Positions 39,186 to 50,800 of a stretch of 64,000 bases of DNA are shown one piece after another. The notes under the pieces are model-generated. The model was given only the letters and a program-made list of their open reading frames with translations. It did not search any database and was not told the origin of the DNA. Positions within the stretch are counted from its first letter, which is position 1. Every line of letters starts with the position of its first letter. The position numbers and the translations under genes are program-made. The stretch is from Formicarius rufipectus (Eukaryota; Chordata; Aves; Passeriformes; Formicariidae): positions 930,001 to 994,000 of the forward strand of contig VXAU01000760.1 of assembly GCA_013399695.1 (NCBI GenBank), given 5' to 3'.

Positions 39186-42100
39186 AACAAACTACAAAAC
39201 TACCTTTCTTAAAAGATTAACACGCTGTTTACATTAAAAGAGTGTCTGAAAATATCTCAGTATTAGAAGGTTATGATGGTATTATAAATGGTTTATTTAT
39301 CTTGGTATTAGGTTATATATTCTGACTCAAGAAAGTGACCAGATCCAGTCATCATTAATCTTATTTTTATTTATCTGAGGTTAAATGTTTGATTCTCCCC
39401 GGCTTACAATAATGCACCTTTTATGGCAGGTTCCTGTCTTGGGCAAATTTTTATGGACAAGTTACAGATCTAATACTCCAAGGCTCACCATGAGAATGCT
39501 GACACACACTAAAGTGTTGTAGCAGTGGTGTAATAACTATGAATTCATATGAAGCACATATTTCCCTTAGATGCATCGTAAAACCAAAAATGAAAAATAC
39601 CAGTCTGGAAGCTGGTATTTTAAATAGTTTTTAAAATAGCAAAAACTGCTGAGTCAATTTTTGTCATGATTATAGCTGCTCTATTGATGGCCCTATTTCA
39701 TCTTTATTTTAGTGCCTGGAAGATTTGTCACCACTTACTCGAGCAGTTGTCTCTACAGATGTTTTACACACAGGATGTTTTGCCTTGTGAGTAGGAAAAA
39801 AACCTGTCTAAGATCAAAATGCAGTCCTTGGCCTGCACTCCTGTGGGCTCTTGATGTACATCAGGCTTGACCTTCCAACATGCAGCACAGTCAGTTTCAT
39901 TAAATATTCAGGGAATGTGCTCTGGGTTTCTTCATTAACTTAAGCAGAACTTAAACTATGTCCTGCATGATGAATGTGTATTGAGCCTTTTTGAATGTCT
40001 CATACTTTGCAAAGCTGGATAATTGTATGAGGCCACATGTAAACTCCCTCCAAAAGCAGAATATAGGCACAAAGAGCAACAAACATGTTGGGGGGGGGAA
40101 GGAACTGGATACTTTATTTTCTGTTTAGGTATCTGTATCAGATATTCTTAATGGCTTCTTTAAGAAAAGAGGGTCATGATAAGAAGATGATTATATCATC
40201 CCATTTTCCCATTATCATCAGTGATACTCTGGCCATTGTCTTCTTTCCTGCTTTCCCTGGTGAGCTATAATCCCTTTCATATTCAAATAATTCTTCTCTT
40301 ACAGCACCATTTTGTCCAGTATATCTTGTCATGTAGATCAGGAGCACTATTTGCAGTTGTTTGATGTGGTGGATTGCTCCCCATGGCTACATTTGCACAG
40401 AGGCCTTGTGAAAAAACACTGGAAACCTTTACATGTGATACATCTTGTGGGACAAGAATTGAAAAAAAGCAAGTCAGCAAATTATCATGTTTAAATGATG
40501 CTGGACATGCAAGCAATGCTTGTTATGAGTCAGCTAAGGTTGTCATATTAAATTAAGCGTAGAACTCTGAGATAGACATGAGAATTTTTCCACAGGAGCA
40601 GCCTTGCTATGAAGATTTATTTAGCATGTGCCTTATGAACAGCTTGTGCCTATTTTTGCTTGAAACCTTCTGAGGCTTTGTGTAGCTGTAACCAAAGTTT
40701 CTTAGTTTTCCTTGCTCTCCCTTGAGCAGAGTCAGGGATCAGAGTGCTTCTGTGAACTACCACCACAAAGAATAACCATCAGATTGGGATTTTCATGGCA
40801 CATTATAGTGCAACTGGCTGTTGTGTGCCTTTCTTGTAGGATGAAATTTGGGATATCAGGATAGTTGAATTTATGCTGCTGTCATAGATAGATTTGTCAT
40901 GTATAGAGATAGTCTGCTGATTTATCTAAAAAAAGAGATGAAGCCCTTTGGGTCTAATTCTGGCTTGTTTTATATATATATATGTACAAATGTCAAGTTA
41001 GTCGATGGAAAGAAACTTATGTGTAGAATGCCAAACTTGAGGAAAGATAGGATAAATGACTGGATAATATGGAAAAATATTTAAAAAATTGTGTGTCCTT
41101 GTAAGAGAGAAAACATGATCTTCAACAGCCCTTTCTCTGAGACAAACCAAATAGTTCCTCTGTATGTGTAGCTGATGTATAGACTTATAGAGGTTTAGAT
41201 TGAGAAACCAAACTACACCAAAATAAAATGATTACAATAAAAAACCCTGCAAATGAAATCTTACGGACTTTGATTTTAATCCATCCCCATCATATAACAT
41301 TCAGGTGTGCCAAGTTTTCTCTTGCAGAGTTTATATGCTGTTATATGTCCTGAAGTACCAACGTCATATATGTGACCTGCACAAAGGGACACAAATCCTA
41401 ATTTGCTTGCAAGACCTGACCTCGCAGACCTGGACCAGATTTAGAATCTCTGACTCTTCTGTCATGCACATTCAAAGCAGTGTTTTATTCCTTTCAGGAT
41501 GTGTCATAAATAACCCTTAATCATGTATTACAGATCCACTTCTGCATATATACAAAGCCTGTGAGGTGGTCAAGTCCCCAGCTAAGGGACTTATTTTTTT
41601 TGTAAAGTAAAACAAAAGTCCTGATAAATCAGGACTGACTGTGACTGACTGTGGTGTATTGTCCAGGATGGAACTGCAGTTTTTTCCCCGTTCCAAGTGT
41701 TCAGATCTCTGGTCAGTATGTGCACTTTTAACCACACATACACATCCATGCAGATTTTTCACTCATTCCCTTCCTTGAGAAGCATCATAATGTAGGCTTT
41801 CAGTTCCTGTCAATACAGTGAGGAACTAAAGAGGAATTCTGTTTAAAAAAAAAAATTAAACCTTGTGGGAAAGTCCCACATGGCTGTCCCCGTCTGTCTT
41901 CATAGCAGGGTCACCTGTGCCTGCCATTACTTACACTCTCTGTAAGACACCTCCACAATCTGTTCCTGCGTTTATTCCAACCTGAGGCTTCTCCACTACA
42001 CCTTTGTCTGCAGTGGATATGACAACCTCGTGTGTATCTCTTCTGTTACTGATAACTTTACTCCTGTCCTCTGCATGAATCTGCCACAGGCCACTCTTTC

Positions 42101-43309
42101 CTTTTAGAACATCTGGACATGGTGGAAAGTAGATCTTGTTGCATTTTTACAATCTGTGTTGCCTCTGTTCTGCAATCTGCTTCATGTACAAGAACAAAAC
42201 CTGGGCACAGCTCTACAGTTGCAGCCTCACCAGGCCTGGAGGTGAGAAAAAGCTGGTTAACATAATATTTTCAGACTATGTTCCTGTTTATACATCCCTG
42301 TATGACTGTACCCATAATAAAGGTGACTCACATTTCACTTTCTACCAAACAAAGCCCTTTAGTGTATTTGCAGGTTCCTCATCCTTCCCTTGTCCAGCTG
42401 ACTGTTCCTGCATAAGTGTGACAGCCTTACATCCATTCTCATTATAGAACTTTCATAATTCCCAGGGCACCTGCACAGGGTAAGGATACAATTTAGCCCT
42501 AATGAGCACTTGTAAATATTTTCTTACACATTTCCCTTAAGTGCAAAACAGTAAATCTTCAAAGTCCAACAAGATGGCACATCATGACCAGGAATTCCCT
42601 GGGAACTAATACAACTGCTGTTGTGCCTGCTGTTCAGCCTTAGCAATTTAGGCAAGAAAAAGATGGCAGCAAAAACTTAAGGGGTACATTCTTCCACATT
42701 CCCCTCATATTGCAAACAGGCTGAAGTCATACTCTACAAAGCTCCCCATTTAGACACAGCCACAGTTTTTTGCAATTCTCATTGTAATAACCTGATTCCA
42801 GTGAAGAGCTGACATGCTGAAATACATTGGACAGAACTCCTGATATTACAAAAGTAGAAGCTTTGTAAGACCCACATACCCAGTACAGACCTAAAGAGGC
42901 TAATGCTTTATTAAGTAGTACAAAGAGCAACTGTTGGCAGGTTGTCCTCTGCTGGTGTTACCAGTTTTATAAGTAAATAGTGCAGGATAGCTCACAGAAC
43001 TCATGTAAACATAGAATTTGTATATTCTTTTGTGGACTTTACGGTTTTAAAATAAAAGTAGGTATAAAAAATAAGTCATTTATATGGGTGACTACACTAT
43101 TTAAACTCAGGTTCCCTCATTATATCCTGTCTCCAGAGCTATACTTAAAAATTATAAAATACCAGCTTAATATGATAATTGATTTGGTTTAGTGTTGCTT
43201 ATTCTATGTTCTTCCCTCTTTGTGGTTTGAATATGGACATAATTGAAAGTTGGTTTTACTTTATCTAGATGGCAAGTACATTGGTAAGCAATGGAAATGA
43301 CATAGTAAC
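39186..43309. other. Noncoding DNA, no gene seen
   Basis: The interval includes nine G (40090-40098), a TA microsatellite (40971-40983) and a palindrome plus 10-bp repeat (41617-41652). The longest open frame, 103 codons (42136-42447, +), is unremarkable. The 41.9-42.5 kb part is pyrimidine-rich and slightly higher in GC, but I recognise no family there. Confidence 0.6.
41617..41652. repeat. 20-bp near-palindrome followed by a 10-bp tandem repeat
   Basis: AGTCCTGAT (41617-41625) and ATCAGGACT (41628-41636) are perfect inverted arms around an AA centre. Overlapping the right arm, GACTGACTGT occurs twice in tandem (41633-41642 and 41643-41652). No gene or transposon end is attached. It may be a short hairpin-prone site or the remnant of a template-switch event. 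Confidence 0.85.
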
Positions 43310-43764
43310 TCACATTAACAGGACTACATAATTCCCTGATAACTCCAATTATCTTCTGTCATCCCTGTAATGTAATTAAAATGTTTAATTGTTTTCTCTA
43401 GATAAGAAAAGGTTATAAAAGCTATAGCAATTTGTGTGGACTTAATGACCAGCTGGTGTTAATAGCCTGAAGCCTCTAGTTATCAAGCCTTTCAAGCAAT
43501 CATTGATTTCAAAGAATTGCCCCCTGCCTGGAGCATTCACATATTCTCCTGGACTTTAGCCATATTAGGCTTTGCAATCAATTGATCCCACAAATAACAC
43601 TGATGCAATTTATTTTACCCTGACCCCAGGCTACCAGTGAAGATCTGCAGCAGGAATAAGGTTATGTCATGTCAGTGAATGTAATAATTTCATGTGATGG
43701 GCCTCCATGAGATGAGTGTAAGAATTATATGGCTCTGGTGTACTAATGTTGACAGAGGGATACT
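43310..43764. promoter_or_regulatory. Candidate conserved noncoding element
   Basis: A repeat-free stretch of about 450 bp rich in developmental-type motifs. It has TAATTA at 43373-43378 closely followed by TTTAATT (43384-43390), a CAGCTG E-box at 43450-43455, the perfect 10-bp palindrome ATCAATTGAT at 43577-43586 and several ATTA cores. It contains no long open frame. This texture is typical of vertebrate developmental enhancers, but conservation is inferred, not observed. Confidence 0.35.
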
Positions 43765-46700
43765 TAATGTGAAACAGTCCAAGGATCCAAGGAGAGAATT
43801 AGGAAGCTCATGATTCTTCTGTCTACCTAAGAGTCATTACATTGATGGGTGACATAAGTTTTAGCTGCACCTCTAACACTTGGAAAGAGAGGAAAAAGTT
43901 TGAAGAAAACTCAGTTTGTTTGCATTAAGAATAGTAGTACAGACATGAGAGAATTAATATACTACTCTTTGTTAAGAAAATTCACCTCTGTTTAAAGGCT
44001 CCTGTTCCATGACTTTTTAGAATCTTAAAACTTGTATTAGTATGAGGATGGGAGTTAGCACTGCCTGTGAATGTAATCACCCCTCATTTTTATCCCAAGG
44101 AACACTGTTACTTAAAAATGGTAACATTTATTTGTGTTGAGTTTAAATCTTAATGCTCAATTCCTTCCTCAGACTGAATTGTCATATTCATCTCCTTAGG
44201 ATATAACTGTAAATTTTTGATCTGAACTGGTCTAGTTATTGAAAAATACTTTATAATATTTTGTAAATTATAAATCTGTGTTTTATGTGGTATCATATGT
44301 GTCTATTGCCTCCCTAATACCCAGTTTCTATTAGGCATTACAGAAGAAAATTAAAACCTGAATAGTCCTATTGAATAGTGAGATACTGAGATTTGAAATC
44401 TGCAAATATTATGTCTTTCCATTTTCAGTCTAGTGGTTTTCTTGTTTTATGTCAGTTTAGCCTGGATGCTTATTTGCTGCCTTCCACTCTCAGCTGTCTT
44501 CTATGGTTTGTGGTTGCCCACAGATAAGACTCCATGGACTCAGCAGCAACATGTCCTGGCTTATACATATATATATATATATTCCACATTTTACCGGTAA
44601 ATTGACACCTGGTTATGTCTCTAGTCATCTTCTAACTACTTCAGACAGTCATGTGTAGGATGAGATAATAGGGATGAAGTAAATTGTTTTACGAGTAGTG
44701 TAAATCACCAGACACATTCTGATTTCTATTTACTGTAACTTGCTTGGAAAACAGTATAACACACTGATTTCCACTTCTTCTAATCCACAGTCCATTCTGC
44801 CACTACTCAAATGTTCTAATGAATATAGCTTTTACTTCTGACATGCCTTGCATTGAAATTGAATAAACATCTCTTTTAGCAGGTGAAAAATGTACAAATT
44901 ATGTTAATTTTGATAGCTGTGACAATAGAAATTTTTGGCAACACTTATCTGTAAAAGAATGCTAAATTCTGCAATATTTAGATAAAACCTAAACAGCCCA
45001 ACTTGGCTAACAGCTGTATTGTGCTGTGTACCAATAAAGACTGAAAAGTCCCATCCTATAAGAGCATCCAGTCACCAAAGACCGGACAGATGAGTGTAGT
45101 AAAAGCCAAGCTGCTTTATTGGGCAGGGTAGTAGCATTTTAGGTCATGATTAAAAAATGAAGTGCATTGAATGGCATTTAGTAGGAATCTCTGGGTTGTG
45201 TGTGCAAGCAAAAAGAATTTACTGTAAACTTTTGTCCCTGCTTTGAATTTCTTTAGTAGGGTTGGAAAATATGTTGAAGGAATACAATTACCTAGCAAAT
45301 TACCAACAGGAATCTGTTGGTCCCATTCCTTTTAAGTCGTATGAGACTCTTACCAAGTGAAAATTAAGTTCTCATGATTTACTATGCTATTCAAGCATTT
45401 TGATGTATCTATATTCTGGCAGTTAAATTGTCATTGTATAAATATGGGCTTCAGTCCTGTAATTAGATTCCTGCTGGTGAATCCTTCTGCCTACTTGGAG
45501 CTGAGGTTAATTCATGGAGCAGTTAGCAGGGCTGGCAGATCTCAGATTCCACTAGACCAGTGGCATCAATAAGGTGCTTGGTGTAGATACCGACTTCTGA
45601 TGACAATGATTGAAGTAAGCCATGAAATATAACATTTGTTCTGAGGCCTCCTGCTGGTGTTTCTCTACTAGTTTCCCATAGCCTCACTGTAATTCATAAT
45701 TTTGAGAATGTCACCTACAATATTAAGTTCTATTTGTATGTGTCATGCTTACAGAAGGCCTACAGATGGAGAATCTGTGAAATCTTCTCTCTTATTTTTT
45801 GAGTTCTCTACAATTGCACCAGCTTGTCTGCTTAATTATGATCCAGAGAGCAGCAGCTTATTAAAGTGGATGAAGTTCCTGAACAGACAGGTGCTGGCAG
45901 AGGTCCAGGTCTGTGCACTCTATTGTATTAAGCTGTCCCTGCAGAAAAGTAACTCACTTTTCAAAATTGGGAAGTGTTGTAACACACGTGCATATTCCTC
46001 TAAGCTCGGTATATGGTTTGTTCTGCCCATTAGTAAACAGAGGTTTTCCACTGAACGTTGGAAATGTGTTATCTCAGCTTCTACATGGCAGTCTAGGTGC
46101 CAGATGATTTGCTCTGATGATTAATTGGCAACACAAGGAAGCATAATCAATTTGAACTACATCATTTTAAAAAACATTCTGACTGTAAGTAACAAACTGT
46201 AGAGCTACAAGAAGTGTTGTATTTTAAGATATACACAGGCTATATATTCCTCCCAACATGTCTAGCTGATGGCTTGGAGCTACAGATGATCAGTAGGAGA
46301 AGAGGGGAGCAAATTTCCCCTCCTAGGCTGTCTGTCTGCCTGTGGCATTCCTAGCAGCCTGTCAGAGAGCAACTTGCAGATTTTCAGCTCTAAGGGTCTC
46401 TATCTAGTGTCACTGCTGCCTGTTGATGGCTGGTGTCCCAAGCCTGAAAGAGAAAGTTTATCCTCTCTTCCCTGCCACTGCCTGTCAGACAGGAGTAAGG
46501 ATGGCTGATATCCAAAATATGAACTCTTATGGATTTTGGAGCTACAAAGCTGTCCCCTACAGTGTAGGAAAGATTAGACAGTTACTCTGTAATGAAGGAA
46601 GGAGGCTTTTTTTCTTCATTAACTACTGAGTGATGAATCTATCTAAGAATCAGAAGCTGCTTCCAGAGAGCATTTTGGCCCTTCTGGTTCTATGTAGTCT

Positions 46701-46766
46701 CACGAAGGCAAAGCAGGACCCAGCCATGGTTCAGCCTTACCTGCTGACTCAGATGTGTCTTGCACT
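43765..46766. other. Noncoding DNA, no gene seen
   Basis: The interval includes an AT microsatellite (44567-44582). A 140-codon open frame (45702-46124, +) starts at TTG rather than ATG and has no recognised domain. A plus-strand AATAAA (45033-45038) and a minus-strand AATAAA (45115-45120) face each other, but single hexamers are common by chance. No repeat family is recognised. Confidence 0.6.
44567..44582. repeat. (AT)8 microsatellite
   Basis: Eight uninterrupted AT dinucleotides. It is likely polymorphic and is not attached to any transposon. Confidence 0.9.
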
Positions 46767-47282
46767 TCAGTGTGCAGTCTGATGGGCCAGCTGCAGTGCT
46801 GGTCCCACAGGCATGTCTCTTTGCAGTCCCACACCATCTCTTTTATCCTGCTGCATCTTTTTAATCCTTAGGAGATAATTTGAAGTCATCCTGATTCCCC
46901 CTAATGATGCTCCAACTAGCTGAGTTAAGCCCAGTGGCTGTGATACTTGAGAGAACAACTCTGCACTGATGGCACTGAAATCTTTCATAACCTTCCAGAA
47001 AAATCCCTTCAGGAAGACACAGTAATAGGGTGCAGAACAGCTCTGGGGACATGACAGAGAATAAACCATTTCTGAAGCAGGCATAGGAAATGACACAGAG
47101 GAAAACCAGCATGTTGCAGGGATATAATTGGCATTAAATGGTTTGGATAAAATAGTGTTTAAAACAGAATAGACAGACAGTGGTTTAGAACCTTGTGATT
47201 CACAGACTAGCAATGAAGTGGAATCTGTGGGAATTGGTGGTGGGAAATGTCCCCTCTGTTGATAATATCTCAACAAATACAT
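46767..47282 (-). other. 171-codon open frame, function and reality unknown
   Basis: This is the longest open frame in the window, starting at ATG (47282) and ending at TGA (46767-46769) on the minus strand. The predicted protein has a proline-rich N-terminus (GHFPPPIPTD), a cysteine- and aromatic-rich centre (MVYSLSCPQSCSAPYYCVFL) and a basic, glutamine-containing C-terminus. I see no signal peptide, domain or repeat and recognise no family. A second open frame overlaps it in another register (46861-47112), which argues for locally low stop density more than for coding. No promoter, splice partner or poly-A context is evident. Chance is the leading explanation; a lineage-specific exon is a minor alternative. 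Confidence 0.12.
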
Positions 47283-47549
47283 ATAGTAGTTCCATCCTCA
47301 TCCTGCCCCCAGCAAAACCACATATGTAAGTTTAATCTAATGTCAGGCTTTCAGAGATTAGAAATGAAGACTTGTGTGGTTTTTGTACAAATCAAAACCA
47401 TTCAGAGCTCTCAGGGTATCTCCTGAGCTCTGTCTGTGTACAAGAACTAGATTCTTGACTATGAACTTTACCTTGTTGAGCTAAACACTTTTTATCTTAT
47501 TAGCTAATGGAATTTCTGTCTCTTCTGCCATCTGTTCATATTTAAAAGG
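47283..47549. other. Short noncoding spacer
   Basis: Nothing recognisable is present: no repeat, no motif cluster and no open frame of note. Confidence 0.6.
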
Positions 47550-47800
47550 TTAAGTTTCATTAATTTGCTTACAACACAAACCAGTCGCTTTCATGGGACT
47601 GCCAAGCAAGCATGCTTCTAGCCCATACTTGCCTTGCTTAATAATGAAAGCCAATTAACCTGTGAAATTGTCACTCATAATACATGCAAGGTAAGCAGGT
47701 GTCCACTCTCACTATGTGCCTCTTACGTGGCTGCATGTGAATCACTCCCATGGTCATTAACAGCAGCAATAATAGCAGTGTCCTGGTATGCAAAGACCTC
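47550..47800. promoter_or_regulatory. Candidate conserved noncoding element
   Basis: The stretch combines the perfect palindrome AAGCATGCTT (47608-47617) with TTAATAATGA and CCAATTAACC (within 47638-47660) and TACATGCAAGG, and it has no simple repeats. Motif texture suggests a homeodomain-type enhancer. An 87-codon frame overlapping it (47634-47897, +) has no recognisable homology. The evidence is compositional only. Confidence 0.3.
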
Positions 47801-50379
47801 ATTTAGGGGTGAGACCGGTGGTGCTGCTGAGAAATTCTACCTAAACATATACAAGAAATCAGTCTGTGTCCCAAAGCTTTTGAAGATGGACAGCTAATTG
47901 GGCAAAACCAGGGGTGAGGTGTGCAAAAAGCAAATCAAATGCAGTTTTTTGGAATTGATTTGCCATCAGATACTTGAAATGTTACATATTTTATCCATTT
48001 TCTAAACTAAGCTCTTTGGCAGTCACTCAAAACATTCCTTATGTTTTGCTGGTACATTTTAGAAGTAGAGAAATCTATTTACATACACATATATAGTATT
48101 CCATAATTAAGGTTATATTGCCAGTGGTTTGTGGGAGTATTTATGTAATTGTGTAACATTATTCTGTCATCTACCTATTATTGGATTACTATTGCTTGTT
48201 GAATTACAAGATACTCATAAATATTTTCTTTCCTTTTCAAGGGCAATATATACTAGATTCCATTTAAAGTTAGGTATTCTGTAATATGTCATGAGATGTG
48301 AATGATGGGCATTACAGTATTTAAATGTGCCAGCTTATCTGCCTAATTAGTTTAGAAAAGCACTAACAGCAAACTGGGGTTGACAGATCTCACAGTAATC
48401 TCCTTTAGGATTGCACCCTACCTTTGATTTATTTAGTTTAAGTTACTGACACCAAAAATGAAAAAGAGCATTGAAATATTCAAGTGGATCCATTTAAGCT
48501 TAAATCTGTGTAATTCTATGTGGTCGTATGATACAATGCAGACAATGCAACTGAGATGGAAAAGGCAGTATTTGAAGGGAAAGTCTCAAAAATGGCCAAC
48601 AAACTTTCTAGCTTTCAGTAGGGAGGGGCAGTTATTATGAAAACATGACCATTAGTTGTTGAGTGCGATGTTGTAAAAAAACCAAAAAAACAGTTGGTCA
48701 GGAAACATTTTTAAACAACTGGAAAACAAAACTAGGAAAGTGCTTCAAAAAGTCAATTTGTGGATCTTCAAGAGTCAGTTAAAGACTGGAGTACAGAATA
48801 ATTTCTGTTAGGCTGGGGAAGATGGGGTAAACCATGTAGCAGTGTCTTACCTTTTCTTCAGCTGTGCTATGTTGGTACAGAGCTTTTCCCTTTGGCTAAT
48901 GTCAGTATTTTGAAGGCCAACTCTACCCCAAGTAAATCTGTGTTCATAAGATGGAGAAAGCTATTGCAGCCTTTGATGATTCTAGTTCTTTTTCTTGGCA
49001 GGTAAATGCTTGCAAAGTCTTACTTGGAAGGTTGTGTGACTGACTTTTTATAAAATTTTTGCACTTATTTATTATGCAAGGTTTAATGCAAAGAATATCC
49101 CCATTCATAATAAAAATACATGTTTTGCTGCTGATATGTTCTTGGGTTTCAGCTGAGATCATGGATAAATGCTTCTTGACCGTATAGAAAAGTCATTATC
49201 TTCTGGTTCCAGGTGAATTCTTGCTCTTGTAAACACTGTCTTTCGCTTTTCGGATGCCTTTGGAATCAAAAAGTGTGGGGAAGGAGGGAGTGCTGGGAGG
49301 TGATGTCCTGAGGGCATGAAGGATTGCTGTCAAGCATTGTTTGGGTCTGCAGGGTAGATGTCCAGGGAGGAGAGTAACAGGAGCAAGATAGGGAAGTGGA
49401 TTGTTGATAATACAGAACATAGTGATGGAAGAGAGTGCACAGCTTGAATTACAAAAGAAAACATTTCCTGGGATGCCAGGTTTCTAAAGTGTGTGTTCTT
49501 TCCACAGTGCACATAATATTCACCTATAAATCATTTAAAAATATGCCTAACTGTCTAAACAAACCTGTGATCTGATAAAAAGGTCCTGACTTTGCTTCTA
49601 TAACAATGCCAACATCATCCTCATTTTCCATAGAGCTCTCTCCTTTATGCAGTTTTCTCATATGAGTGGGAAAAGCTCCCAGTTCCTGTCAATAATGACA
49701 CTGCTGTGCCCTTAAACTCCCTCTTGACAATACACATTTTCTGGAACATATGTGAAATAAAGCAGTGTGACACTGTCTGGGCAGGCGAGGTGCTGTGATT
49801 ATTGCTGCTGCTATTTCTGCAACCTACCCTGCCTGTATCATCCACCTTCATCTGTGGGTTTTTCCACGTGGTTTATCTTTTGGGAAAAGTATATCTACAT
49901 TCAGCTGTCAGCCCAAGATCACTCTAAATGTCGCTTGTTTGCTTTTATGACCTTGGTCTTGATGGATGGGTTGGAATTACTCCGAAGGCGTGCTGTTAGG
50001 TATTTATCTCATTTTGTAGTAGCATTATCTGCTTTAGCTGCATCACAAGTGGGTGTCCTGGGGCAAGAGGGAGTGAGCCAGGGCATGAGGAGGACGGGAT
50101 GAGGAAAGAAGTACTCTTTTGTATGTTTGGCCAAGGACTGAGACTATGTTATCCAGCACAGATACTGTGGGGCCATTGCAGTCCATAACAGAGACCTCCA
50201 TCACAACTGCAGCTGCTGCAGGTTCCTACCTGGTTCTGTTATTCACTTCTAATTTCAGACAACAGAACTGAGCCTCAGAACTGAACCTTTGTGAAGTTTA
50301 ACCATCTCTAGTTTTTCCAATGTTCAATATAATGCCTTTTTTAATATTATTTTTTTTTTCTCTTACCTGACTATTGCTT
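47801..50379. other. Noncoding DNA, no gene seen
   Basis: Open frames are at most 111 codons (49767-50102, +), with no known domain. No transposon fragments or notable tandem repeats are present. Confidence 0.6.
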
Positions 50380-50670
50380 CAAAAACAATTCTGCTGCTCC
50401 TGGCTTCATTAATATGCATCCAGTGCAGTGTAAATGGCTCTCGAGGCCTCCCCTTGGTAGATGATTTAATGTGGCAGTTATGAAAGCTGCTCAGCCTGTG
50501 CTCCATTAGCATAATAATGAAGCTTCTGCAGCAGCGTTATCATCCTCAGAGGAAATAGCCTGAGTGGTCACAGCTCCTTTAACAAGTACCACTTTAGGAT
50601 AAAAAGCAAAGGGCTCTGTTTGAAATGCTAGATTGGAATATGCAAAGTGGGAGGGAGTTGTTTGTTGTCT
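50380..50670. promoter_or_regulatory. Candidate enhancer-like element with POU/octamer-type sites
   Basis: About 290 bp with a striking motif set: ATTAATATGCAT at 50408-50419, CATTAGCATAATAATGA around 50504-50520, and AATATGCAAAG at 50637-50647. These resemble binding sites of POU-homeodomain factors (octamer and ATATGCAT-type) plus ATTA homeodomain cores. The stretch lacks simple repeats and known transposon sequence. The call rests on established motif preferences and on inference of conservation, not on an alignment. Confidence 0.4.
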
Positions 50671-50680
50671 TTGCTGTGCA

Positions 50681-50800
50681 GGGAGACGGGAGAACGCTGG
50701 TTCATCCCCCGGCTGGAAGCAGGCGGGGAGGCAGGGCAGCCTTGCCAGGCAGGGCTCCCCTCCTGGCACTGGGTGCACTGGCAGCACAGGACACCTCTCT
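50681..50800. other. GC-rich patch with short internal repeats
   Basis: Roughly 120 bases are far more GC-rich than the surroundings. GGCAGGGC occurs twice (about 50730 and 50749) within a run of GGC, GGG and CCC words. Stop codons are therefore scarce, which explains overlapping open frames on both strands (50506-50934 minus, 142 codons; 50633-50980 plus, 115 codons). It is too small for a standard CpG island and contains few CpGs. It could be a degenerate GC-rich minisatellite. Confidence 0.5.

Noticed and set aside
45033..45120. Facing AATAAA hexamers that could mark convergent transcript ends
   Set aside because: AATAAA is frequent by chance in AT-rich DNA, and no gene lies on either side.
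45702..46124. 140-codon plus-strand open frame
   Set aside because: It begins at TTG, not ATG, is overlapped by another frame and shows no domain; chance is enough.
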